A stretch of 64,000 nt of DNA, from contig NZ_JASGJD010000001.1 in NCBI RefSeq assembly GCF_047601505.1, forward strand, positions 1,612,001-1,676,000. The letters are read 5' to 3'. Source of the DNA: Cloacibacterium sp047601505 (lineage in GTDB: Bacteria; Bacteroidota; Bacteroidia; Flavobacteriales; Weeksellaceae). The notes under the pieces are model-generated. The model was given only the letters and a program-made list of their open reading frames with translations. It was not told the DNA's origin and searched no databases. How positions within the stretch are numbered: position 1 is the stretch's first letter; every line of letters starts with the position of its first letter. A program made the translations under genes and the position numbers. Of the stretch, positions 55,500 through 62,545 are shown in pieces.

Positions 55500-55527
55500 G
55501 GATGTTAGATGCAGGAAGATGGAAGCA
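55500..55527. repeat. Degenerate heptamer array upstream of the ribosomal operon
   Basis: Four heptamers read GGATGTT, AGATGCA, GGAAGAT and GGAAGCA; on the minus strand this is TGCTTCC, ATCTTCC, TGCATCT, AACATCC, close to the NNCTTCN type at 5108 and to units of the array at 39639. It lies just upstream of the rpsF promoter and downstream of the GNAT gene. Confidence 0.6.
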
Positions 55528-55547
55528 TCTCATAATCCAAAAAAAAA

Positions 55548-56024
55548 TTACTTTGCTAGATTTTCTATTCCTTGTCTATCTAAACGAAAGACTGTCCATT
55601 CGTCCATAGTTTTTGCACCGAGAGATTTGTAAAACTCTATAGAAGGTGTATTCCAATCTAGGACGCTCCATTCTAATCTGCCACAATTTCTTTCTTTGGC
55701 AATTTTGGCTAACTCTACCAAAAGTGCTTTTCCGTATCCTTTCCCACGATGTTCTATTTCTACAAAAAGGTCTTCGAGATAAATGCCAGGTTTACCAACA
55801 AACGTAGAAAAATTATGAAAATAAAGTGCAAAACCAATTGGTTTATCGTTTTCTTCGGCGATGAGAACTTCGGCGTAATTTTTCTCAAAAATATTGGTTT
55901 TGAGTTCTTCTACTGTTGTGATAACTTCGTTTTCTAACTTTTCATAAATAGCTAATTGAGTTATTAAATGTAAAATAGTTGGAGTGTCTTCTGGTGTTGC
56001 TTTTCTAATGTGGAAGTTGGGCAT
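55548..56024 (-). CDS. GNAT family N-acetyltransferase
   Basis: A 158-residue acetyltransferase. MPNFHIRKATPEDTPTILHL is the opening strand-helix; the acetyl-CoA pyrophosphate loop is VEIEHRGKGYGKALL near 88-102 (the R/Q-x-x-G-x-G/A pattern as HRGKGYGKAL). The later WSVLDWNTPSIEFYKSLGAK near 121-140 is motif B, as in spermidine/diamine N-acetyltransferase-like proteins (SAT-type, DWNxxSIxFYKxLGA). The specific acceptor is not known. The gene's 5' gap contains the repeat cluster described separately. Confidence 0.9.
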   Translation of the reverse strand: MPNFHIRKATPEDTPTILHLITQLAIYEKLENEVITTVEELKTNIFEKNYAEVLIAEENDKPIGFALYFHNFSTFVGKPGIYLEDLFVEIEHRGKGYGKALLVELAKIAKERNCGRLEWSVLDWNTPSIEFYKSLGAKTMDEWTVFRLDRQGIENLAK

Positions 56025-56051
56025 TGCTAGTTTAATTTATTAGGTCTTCTC

Positions 56052-56120
56052 TTTGTCATTCCGAAGGAATCTTAACAAAAATTATTCATTATGAAATTTA
56101 GATTCCTGCGGAATGACAAA
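56052..56120. repeat. Long inverted repeat element (GTCATTCCG type)
   Basis: Two 21-nt arms (56052-56072 and 56100-56120), with a single mismatch, flank a 27-nt loop. The arms start TTTGTCATTCCG and each is itself partly self-complementary (TTCCG-N-AGGAA). A single diverged arm is at 36197-36218. Similar elements are common between genes in many Bacteroidota and Proteobacteria, where they resemble non-autonomous palindromic units. Confidence 0.88.
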
Positions 56121-56238
56121 CTTTGTGGGAAAATTGTTATGAATATTTTTTTGTCAAAATTAGCAATTTTTGACGAAAATGTAACTAGCCCCGATTGAAC
56201 GGCATGTTTGAGCTTTTTTTAAAATTTTTTGCGTTGAA

Positions 56239-56271
56239 AACCCTTTCAGAGTTTCAAACTCTGAAAGGGTT
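56239..56271. repeat. Perfect 16-bp hairpin with a one-base loop
   Basis: AACCCTTTCAGAGTTT and its exact complement AAACTCTGAAAGGGTT are separated by a single C. No T tract follows directly on either strand, so it is not a standard terminator. The core CTTTCAGAGTTT-type hairpin is a common intergenic repeat in flavobacteria. Confidence 0.85.
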
Positions 56272-56322
56272 GAGCGTTGGCGAAAATTTAAAAAAAGCGA
56301 GTAGTGAAAGCGGGAAATAGCT

Positions 56323-56354
56323 ACAAAAAACCTCCGAAAAATTTTTCGAAGGTT
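56323..56354 (-). terminator. Terminator after the E2 gene
   Basis: On the minus strand AACCTTCGAAAAA pairs with TTTTTCGGAGGTT (13 bp with one mismatch), then TTTT. It lies about 50 bp after the stop of the dehydrogenase E2 gene. Confidence 0.75.
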
Positions 56355-56368
56355 AAGTTTTATAAATG

Positions 56369-56394
56369 GATTGCTTCGTTCCTCGCAATGACGA
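56369..56394. repeat. Palindromic intergenic repeat, copy 2 (GTCATTGCGAG type)
   Basis: The minus strand reads CGTCATTGCGAGGAACGAAG then CAATCC; it differs from copy 1 (34676-34701) mainly in the central GCGC versus GA bases. It lies directly after the E2 stop codon. Confidence 0.85.
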
Positions 56395-56401
56395 CGTAAA
56401 A

Positions 56402-57712
56402 TTAAATTTCGGTGTCTAAGTCCCAATTTTCGAGATAATCGTGAACGTGTTTTAGGAACATTCCGCCCAAACTTCCATCTACAACTCTATGGTCGTAAGA
56501 ATGGCTCATGAACATTTTTTGACGAACAGCTATTACATCTCCGTCTTTGGTTTCTAAAACCGCAGGTTTCTTTACAATGGCGCCAATTGCCAAAATAGCA
56601 ACTTGTGGCTGTGGAATAATTGGTGTTCCCATTAAATTTCCGAAGCTGCCAATGTTAGAAATAGTGTAAGTAGCACCTTGTGTATCTTCTGGTTTCAGTT
56701 TTTTGTTTCTTGCTCTGTAAGCTAAATCGTTAATGGCTTTTGCTAAACCTGAAAGCGAAAGTTGGTCTGCATTTTTAATGACAGGAACGATAAGGTTTCC
56801 GTCTGGTAAAGCGGTAGCCATACCAATATTGATGTTTTTCTTTTTGATGATTTTGTCACCATCTACAGAAATATTAATTAAAGGAAAATCTTGAATCGCT
56901 TTTACGACAGCTTTTACGAAAATTGGCATAAAAGTAAGTTTTTGACCTTCTCTTTTTTCGAAAGCGTCTTTGTGTTTTGTTCTCCATTTTACAACGTTTG
57001 TTACGTCTGATTCTATGAAAGAAGTAACGTGTGGCGCTGTTTTTTTAGAGTTAATCATTGCATCAGCAATTAATTTTCTCACTCTATCCATTTGGATAAT
57101 TTCGTCGCCGGTTGAGAGTGGTAGAGTAGGAGAATTAGAGATTTTTTGGACTGGAGTGGTTTCCTTTACCTTTTCCTCTGTTTTAATCTCATGGTTTCTT
57201 CTATTTGCTACAAAAGCTAAAATATCTTCTTTGGTAATTCTGCCTTCAAGACCAGTTCCTGAGATAGATTTTAATTCGTTTTCAGAAATGTTTTCTTGTT
57301 GAGCGATAGATTTTACTAATGGAGAAAGATAAATTTCACCAGAAAAATCTTGCGGAGTAGAAGAGGTTACTTGTAGAGGTTTTTCTAATTCTGCTACAAT
57401 TTCTACTTCTGGAGTTGCTGCGATTTCTGTTTTTGGCTCTTCTGAAGTGATGTTTTCAGAGGTGTTTTCGCTAGCAATTTCTAGAATAGCAATAGGTTCA
57501 CCTACTTTTGCTATCTCGTCTTTTTGAATTAAGATTTTAACAATTTTACCAGAAACAGGCGTTGGAACATCAGAATCTACTTTGTCTGTGGCAATTTCTA
57601 CTACAGAATCATCTTCTTGTACGGTATCTCCTTCGTTGTATAACCAGTTGATAACAGTAGCTTCCATTACGCCTTCTCCCATAGATGGAAGTAATAATTT
57701 ATATTCTGCCAT
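56402..57712 (-). CDS. 2-oxoacid dehydrogenase E2 acyltransferase
   Basis: A 436-residue lipoyl acyltransferase of a branched-chain or related 2-oxoacid dehydrogenase complex. It starts at ATG 57712 (MAEYKLLLPSMGEGVMEATV); an upstream ATG (57733) adds MKIQKNK and is discarded. The lipoyl domain has VVEIATDKVDSDVPTPVSGK with the lipoylated Lys near residue 43, the peripheral-subunit binding domain is YLSPLVKSIAQQENISENEL near 125-165, and the catalytic domain has FMSHSYDHRVVDGSLGGMFL near 405 with the active His-Asp pair (HRVVDG). E1 and E3 genes are not adjacent. The DHRVVDG motif and DKVDSDVP sequence fit BCKDH/2-oxoglutarate-type E2s of flavobacteria. Confidence 0.9.
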   Translation of the reverse strand: MAEYKLLLPSMGEGVMEATVINWLYNEGDTVQEDDSVVEIATDKVDSDVPTPVSGKIVKILIQKDEIAKVGEPIAILEIASENTSENITSEEPKTEIAATPEVEIVAELEKPLQVTSSTPQDFSGEIYLSPLVKSIAQQENISENELKSISGTGLEGRITKEDILAFVANRRNHEIKTEEKVKETTPVQKISNSPTLPLSTGDEIIQMDRVRKLIADAMINSKKTAPHVTSFIESDVTNVVKWRTKHKDAFEKREGQKLTFMPIFVKAVVKAIQDFPLINISVDGDKIIKKKNINIGMATALPDGNLIVPVIKNADQLSLSGLAKAINDLAYRARNKKLKPEDTQGATYTISNIGSFGNLMGTPIIPQPQVAILAIGAIVKKPAVLETKDGDVIAVRQKMFMSHSYDHRVVDGSLGGMFLKHVHDYLENWDLDTEI

Positions 57713-57732
57713 TTTGTTTTTTTGAATTTTCA

Positions 57733-57740
57733 CAAAGATA
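57733..57740 (-). promoter_or_regulatory. -7 promoter element for the E2 gene
   Basis: The minus strand reads TATCTTTG, an exact TAnnTTTG match, 20 nt before the ATG at 57712; it overlaps the rejected upstream start, supporting the shorter reading. Confidence 0.45.
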
Positions 57741-57812
57741 TGAATTTTTTATAATTAAGAATTCATAAAAAACAGATACTTTTTTTATGAATTATCTAAC
57801 ATAGAATTTTTA

Positions 57813-57820
57813 TACATTTG
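57813..57820 (+). promoter_or_regulatory. -7 promoter element for the monooxygenase-fold gene
   Basis: TACATTTG, an exact TAnnTTTG match, lies 21 nt before the ATG at 57842. Confidence 0.45.
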
Positions 57821-57841
57821 CATTAAATAGTAATTATAATC

Positions 57842-58132
57842 ATGAATTTACACATAGTAGCATTATTTAGATTTAAAGAAAATCACCTTTTTGATGCGAT
57901 AGAATTAATGAAAAAATTGGTGGTGGAAACCAGAAAAGAAGAAGGTTGCCTTCAATATGATTTGATAGAAGACCGAGAAAATATGGGAACTTTTTTCTTA
58001 ATAGAACTTTGGGAAACCGAAGAACATCATCATTTGCATTCGGTAACAGAGCTCCTTTTGACTTTTAGACAAAACGCTGCACCAATGATGGAGTCACAAA
58101 CCGAAGTGTACAAAGGCAAAAAGATTTTTTAA
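57842..58132 (+). CDS. Antibiotic biosynthesis monooxygenase-fold protein (ABM/YgiN type)
   Basis: A 96-residue ferredoxin-like protein of the ABM family. MNLHIVALFRFKENHLFDAI is the first strand and helix; VVETRKEEGCLQYDLIEDRE near 27-46 contains the family 'E-x-G-C-x-x-Y' pattern, and FFLIELWETEEHHHLHSV near 51-68 the third strand with a His-rich stretch. Related proteins (YgiN, quinol monooxygenase, heme-degrading IsdG-like) act on small aromatic or heme substrates; the specific reaction is unknown. It runs toward lipB and has a shared terminator. Confidence 0.85.
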   Translation: MNLHIVALFRFKENHLFDAIELMKKLVVETRKEEGCLQYDLIEDRENMGTFFLIELWETEEHHHLHSVTELLLTFRQNAAPMMESQTEVYKGKKIF

Positions 58133-58136
58133 AAAT

Positions 58137-58171
58137 AAAAAAAGCGAAACCTAAAAAGTTTCGCTTTTTTT
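58137..58171. terminator. Bidirectional terminator between the ABM-type gene and lipB
   Basis: AAAAGCGAAAC pairs with GTTTCGCTTTT (11 bp) around CTAAAAA, with A and T tracts on both sides. lipB is on the opposite strand, ending at 58182. Confidence 0.92.
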
Positions 58172-58181
58172 GTGGAATTTA

Positions 58182-58895
58182 TTAATGTAATTCCGCTTCA
58201 AAAACATCTTGAAAATGTTTCTTTATTTTTTCTTTTACTTCTTCTACATTTACTTCTCTTTCTAGTTCTCGTTTCAGAGAAGTTACGGCTTTGTCTTTAA
58301 TTCCGCATGGGATAATGTATTCAAAATATCTTAAATCTGTATTTGCATTTAGCGCGAAACCATGCATGGTAACCCAACGAGAGGTTTTAACGCCCAAAGC
58401 ACAAATTTTTCTGGCATACGGTTTACCTACATCTAGCCAAACTCCCGTTTCGCCAACACTTCTTTCCCCTTTTAAACCATATTCCGCAATTACTCTTATG
58501 ATTACTTCTTCCAGATTTCTCATGTAAAGATGTATATCACTTTTGAAATTATCTAAATCTAAGATTGGGTAACCCACAATTTGTCCAAATCCATGGTAAG
58601 TAATATCTCCGCCTCGGTTGGTTTTTACAAATGTTGCGTCTATTTCCTTCAATTTATCTTCGTTAGCAAGCATATTGTGTTCGTCTCCAGATTTTCCTAA
58701 AGTGTAAACGTGAGGATGCTCTACAAAGAGTAAATAATTGGGTGTAATTTCGTGTTCTGCTTCTTCTGGTAAATCTCTGTTTTTGGTTTTAATTTCTATG
58801 ATTTTGTCCATCAATCCTTGTTGATATTCAAAAGCATCCATATAATTTTTTAGACCAAGTTCTTCGAATTTTACTTTTTTATTTTTTAAAGACAT
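58182..58895 (-). CDS. lipB: Octanoyl-[acyl-carrier-protein] transferase (lipoate biosynthesis)
   Basis: The 237-residue enzyme transfers octanoyl groups from ACP to lipoyl domains, the first step of lipoate synthesis; the E2 protein encoded 2 kb away is a typical target. Signature segments are EHPHVYTLGKSGDEHNMLAN near 58-75, TNRGGDITYHGFGQIVGYPI near 92-112 (the R-G-G-D/E-x-T-x-H-G-P/F-G motif), and TGVWLDVGKPYARKICALGV near 149-168, including the catalytic Cys in KICALGVKTSRW. RYFEYIIPCGIKDKAVTSL near 200-220 is also typical. Length is standard. Confidence 0.95.
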   Translation of the reverse strand: MSLKNKKVKFEELGLKNYMDAFEYQQGLMDKIIEIKTKNRDLPEEAEHEITPNYLLFVEHPHVYTLGKSGDEHNMLANEDKLKEIDATFVKTNRGGDITYHGFGQIVGYPILDLDNFKSDIHLYMRNLEEVIIRVIAEYGLKGERSVGETGVWLDVGKPYARKICALGVKTSRWVTMHGFALNANTDLRYFEYIIPCGIKDKAVTSLKRELEREVNVEEVKEKIKKHFQDVFEAELH

Positions 58896-58988
58896 TTGCT
58901 TTGAATTTAAGACTGCAAAAATAACGATTTTTACAAGAATTATGTTATGAATAGAATTTCAATTTCAATTTTTAAAAATAGATAAAAA

Positions 58989-60086
58989 TTATCCTGCTAC
59001 CGAAACGCCAATCCATTTCCCAATTCCGAAGGTGATAGAAGCCGCCAAAAGTCCAAAAACTACCATTCTAAATCCTGAATATAAAACACTTTTCCCCGTA
59101 AAAAGTGTAATTACAGAACCAATGAAAAATAATCCTATAACGCTAGCTCCTGCACTGATGTAAACGGCTAAGTTGCCTTCCCAAAAAACAAATGGAAAAA
59201 CTGGTAAAATGGCGCCAATAGCAAACATAAAGAATGATGCAAAAGCGGCTTCAGAAGCAGAACCTTTCAATTCTTCCGAATTAATTCCTAGTTCTTCTTT
59301 TACTAGAAATTGATGAGCTTCTTTTTTGTCTTTCATTATTTTTTCTGCCATTTCTGTGGCTTCTTCTTTCGGGATTCCTTTGGCTTGATAGATGAGGATT
59401 ATTTCTCTCTTTTCGCCTTCAGGATTTTCATTAAGTTCTTCCATTTCTATTTCCATTTGGTTTTCGTATAGTTCTTGCGAAGATTTTACGGAAATCCATT
59501 CTCCAAGAGCCATAGAAAGCGAACCTGCCAATAGTCCGGCAATTCCTGTTAATAGAACGGTTTGAGATTCTACAGCAGCACCAGCAACACCCATTACCAA
59601 AGAAAAAGTAGAAAGTAATCCATCATTTGCGCCCAAAACGGCAGCTCTAAGTGCATTGCCACCAACCGAACGATGCCTTTTCTCAAATCTGGAAAAACCA
59701 GAAGAAGGCGCTTTGTCTTCTTTATTTAATATATTTTGAAGAATTTGAACATGAGCAGTATCAGAAATTGAAACTTCGGTTTTTGTTTTTTTTCTGGCGT
59801 TGCTTATTCCTTTTGCTAAGTTTTTTTCTGTTTCTAAAAGGTTTCCCAAAATGAAATCGTAGCCTAAGATTTTTCCTAGTTTATTCATTATTCTGGCTCT
59901 TATCGAAGGTTTTGGTAAGTCTTTTTCGGTAAGACCTTTGTTTTTTAGAAAAGAGATAGCGTGTCCTCTTTCTATGTCGCTCATTTCCGTAAAAATAGAT
60001 TTTACGGTTTCATCTTCTTCATTTTCTGCCAAAATTTGGTAGAGGTAAGAAGCATCCACTTCGGTTTGTACACTTTTTAGATTCAT
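58989..60086 (-). CDS. Ferritin-like domain fused to a VIT1/CCC1-type transporter
   Basis: A 365-residue membrane protein with two parts. Residues 1-110 form a ferritin-like bundle with metal ligands (EVDASYLYQILAENEEDETV, MSDIERGHAISFLKNKG, the E-x-x-H pattern). From about 150 the VIT1/CCC1 domain follows, with the motif GANDGLLSTFSLVMGVAGA near 150-168, SLSMALGEWISVKSSQELYE near 190-210, and five membrane helices. VIT1 family proteins move Fe2+/Mn2+ across membranes. The ferritin-like part may sense or deliver the metal. It lies between lipB and the metal-efflux operon on the minus strand, with a 54-bp gap to the latter, so coregulation is possible. Confidence 0.88.
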   Translation of the reverse strand: MNLKSVQTEVDASYLYQILAENEEDETVKSIFTEMSDIERGHAISFLKNKGLTEKDLPKPSIRARIMNKLGKILGYDFILGNLLETEKNLAKGISNARKKTKTEVSISDTAHVQILQNILNKEDKAPSSGFSRFEKRHRSVGGNALRAAVLGANDGLLSTFSLVMGVAGAAVESQTVLLTGIAGLLAGSLSMALGEWISVKSSQELYENQMEIEMEELNENPEGEKREIILIYQAKGIPKEEATEMAEKIMKDKKEAHQFLVKEELGINSEELKGSASEAAFASFFMFAIGAILPVFPFVFWEGNLAVYISAGASVIGLFFIGSVITLFTGKSVLYSGFRMVVFGLLAASITFGIGKWIGVSVAG

Positions 60087-60140
60087 GGTTTTAGGTCAAA
60101 AGTTTAAGTTTAAAATTCAAAAATATGATGTATTATCCTT

Positions 60141-61271
60141 TTATTCCTCCACATTTTTCAATCCCATCAAAAGATTATAAGCACCTTTGGTAACAAATTT
60201 TTTATTTTTTAAATTTTGGTCTAAGTTATAAACTTCTGTTCTACCATTTTCAGAATTTCCAATTTTAATTTCTACCATTTTGTAAGTTTTTGGTTTTACT
60301 TCTTCAAAAATGTATTGTTTTTCTTCCCAACTTACCACGGCGTCGTCTGGTATGGTATTTCCAGTTTCGCTATTGGTTTCTACTTCGGCATTCATATACG
60401 TTCCGGGAATTAAATTTTTATCATAATCGATAAAATGACAATGAATTAAAACACTTCTATCTGCTTGAAAATCTTTCCCAATAAGAATAATTTTTGCAGC
60501 GTATTTTTTTTCAGGATTTTGATTGGTGTACGCAAAAACTCTTTGTCCTACGGAAATTCTATTCAAATCTTTTTCAAAAACGCTTAAAGCCAAATGCACA
60601 TCATCGGTATTCACCACATCAAAAAGTTTATCGGTAGGAGAGACGTATTGCCCAATTTTTACATTTACGCTAGAAATGTAACCGGAAACTGGCGAAGAAA
60701 CGGTAATGCTTCTTCTGATGTTTCCTGCGTTCAAATTCTCGGGATTAATGCCCATTGCACGAAGTTTTTCTGCCATTCCTCGCATCAAAATATTTTGATT
60801 TTGAGCTTCGGTTTGTGCTTGTTGCATTACTTTGTCAGAAGCAGCTTTGCTTTTGTTGAGGTCGTTTTGTCTCGTATAATCTTTTCTTGCATAGCTGAGA
60901 TTAGATTTTGCCAAAAGATAATCTTGTTGCAACTGTACAATTTGTGGGTCTTCTAAAATTGCCAACATTTCGCCTTTGTTTACGTGCATTCCGGGCATAA
61001 ATTTGGTGTATTTTACATAACCGCCACTTGGAGCAGAAACGCTTGCCAGATTTTGTGGCGGAACATCTACCATGCCATTAAGTGTTATTTTTTCAGAAAT
61101 TTCTTCATTTCCTAATGTGCCAATTTCAATTCCTGCACTTTTAATTTGTGCGTCGTTTAGTATAATTTGGTCTTTTGCGGCGTTGGTTTCAAATTGTTCT
61201 TCCTGCGTTTCTTGTTTTTTGCTACAAGAAAAAAGGAAAATAGATAAGGTTAATATGATTAATTTTTTCAT
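60141..61271 (-). CDS. Heavy-metal RND efflux periplasmic adaptor (CusB-like)
   Basis: A 376-residue adaptor lipoprotein: MKKLIILTLSIFLFSCSKKQ gives cysteine 16 as lipid site. DAQIKSAGIEIGTLGNEEIS near 38-57 is typical of CusB/CzcB-type N-termini. The lipoyl halves are APSGGYVKYTKFMPGMHVNK near 80-100 and SPVSGYISSVNVKIGQYVSP near 190-210, with an intervening hairpin with LLAKSNLSYARKDYTRQNDL. It ends with an upper domain (EVKPKTYKMVEIKIGNSENG). It is the last gene of the operon cusA-cusC-cusB order on the minus strand. Metal ligands cannot be identified with certainty. Confidence 0.87.
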   Translation of the reverse strand: MKKLIILTLSIFLFSCSKKQETQEEQFETNAAKDQIILNDAQIKSAGIEIGTLGNEEISEKITLNGMVDVPPQNLASVSAPSGGYVKYTKFMPGMHVNKGEMLAILEDPQIVQLQQDYLLAKSNLSYARKDYTRQNDLNKSKAASDKVMQQAQTEAQNQNILMRGMAEKLRAMGINPENLNAGNIRRSITVSSPVSGYISSVNVKIGQYVSPTDKLFDVVNTDDVHLALSVFEKDLNRISVGQRVFAYTNQNPEKKYAAKIILIGKDFQADRSVLIHCHFIDYDKNLIPGTYMNAEVETNSETGNTIPDDAVVSWEEKQYIFEEVKPKTYKMVEIKIGNSENGRTEVYNLDQNLKNKKFVTKGAYNLLMGLKNVEE

Positions 61272-61310
61272 TATTTTAATTTTAAGTGAACTTTAATTGT
61301 ACAAAAAAGT

Positions 61311-62528
61311 TTATTCGTTTTTTAAAGCATTCAGTTCTATAATATTATCATTAAGTTCTTTTAACTTGTCAACATATTTGTTTTCGATGTCAAAAGCTTG
61401 GGTTACCAAAAGTGTCCATTCCAAATAATTAATTTCTCCGTTAAAGTATTGATTATTTGCCGTTTTGAAAATACTTTCGCTATTGTTGAGTCCTGTTTTT
61501 TGATAATAATCTATTTCTTCATATAATTTTTGAAATTGACCATAATACTGCGAAAACTGATTTTTCAAATTCACCAGACCGAGTTGATAATTGTTTTCGG
61601 CGATTTGTTGGTTAATTTTTTGTGCTTCAATTACAGATTTTTGTGCCGAATTAAAAACAGGAATTCCAACGCCAATCATCCCAGAATGAAATCTTGTAGA
61701 ATGGTTGTAGAACTTGTCGTCTGCGCCGTTTCCATACATACTTGTGTTGTTGTAAGCAAGGTTGAAACTTGGGATAAGTTTGGTTTTTTCGGTAGCAAGT
61801 TTCGCATTTTGAATGTTTTTTTCTTGTTCTAATTGTTTTAAAACAAGCGGATTTCCTGCATAATCTGTTGATAAAGATTCAAAATTTAAAATTTCGTATT
61901 TTCCTTTTTCGTTTTGATAAAAAGTACCATCATTAATTAAATAATTGAGTTTTTGTAACGCAATTTCTTTGTCTTTTTCTAAAGCTTTCAGTTGCATATT
62001 TGCCTGACTTTTCAGGTTTTCGGCGGTTGCTTTTTCCAAAAGATTGCTTTCTCCTTTTTTCAAACGAAGTTCTGCTCTGTTGTAATATTGTGTGAAAATA
62101 CTATCGGCTTTTTTTAGCAGTTTTTTCTTTTCGTCTAAATATTTTAAATCATTGTAAACTAACGATATTTCTTTCTTTAATTGCCATTTTTGCAAGTTGA
62201 GATTCAGTAAAGAGCTTTTCCATTCTTCTAACAAAAGTGTTTTTTGAGCGTTGTAAAACTTTGGTAATCTGATGGTTTGATTAATAGAGAAACGATTGTC
62301 TGTATAAGCAGAATTTATTTGTCCTACTTCGGCAGAAATATTCAATGGGTCTATTGTAATGGCAGAACCTTTTAGTTTTTCCTGATAATTAATTTTCAGT
62401 TCGCCACTTTTGATGTTCAGATTATTACTAAAAGCTTTATTGATGGCGTTTTCTAGGGAAATTGGCGTTTGAGAAAATCCAAATCCAAAGGCTAGAAAAG
62501 CTGCTATTTTTAAAAAATTATTTTTCAT
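61311..62528 (-). CDS. TolC family protein of a heavy-metal RND system (CusC-like)
   Basis: The 405-residue outer-membrane channel protein has a signal peptide MKNNFLKIAAFLAFGFGFSQ (cut before T). It shows two OEP repeats: TPISLENAINKAFSNNLNIK near 20-40 and a second half with NAKLATEKTKLIPSFNLAYN near 230-250, then NNQYFNGEINYLEWTLLVTQ near 360-380, which is a mark of the CusC/CzcC-type group in Bacteroidota. No lipobox is present, unlike E. coli CusC. It sits between the pump gene and the adaptor gene with gaps of 17 and 39 bp, so it belongs to one operon. Confidence 0.87.
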   Translation of the reverse strand: MKNNFLKIAAFLAFGFGFSQTPISLENAINKAFSNNLNIKSGELKINYQEKLKGSAITIDPLNISAEVGQINSAYTDNRFSINQTIRLPKFYNAQKTLLLEEWKSSLLNLNLQKWQLKKEISLVYNDLKYLDEKKKLLKKADSIFTQYYNRAELRLKKGESNLLEKATAENLKSQANMQLKALEKDKEIALQKLNYLINDGTFYQNEKGKYEILNFESLSTDYAGNPLVLKQLEQEKNIQNAKLATEKTKLIPSFNLAYNNTSMYGNGADDKFYNHSTRFHSGMIGVGIPVFNSAQKSVIEAQKINQQIAENNYQLGLVNLKNQFSQYYGQFQKLYEEIDYYQKTGLNNSESIFKTANNQYFNGEINYLEWTLLVTQAFDIENKYVDKLKELNDNIIELNALKNE

Positions 62529-62545
62529 TTTAATTCAATTAAATT

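Larger units (their letters stand above)
56025..56401. other. Gene-free stretch of 377 bp, made largely of palindromic repeats
   Basis: No gene is supported here. It lies between the E2 gene (56402) and the GNAT gene, both on the minus strand. It contains, in order, the GTCATTCCG-type element (56052-56120), a 16-bp perfect hairpin (56239-56271), the E2 terminator (56323-56354) and a second copy of the GTCATTGCGAG-type repeat (56369-56394). The remainder is AT-rich with no recognised signal. Confidence 0.8.
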
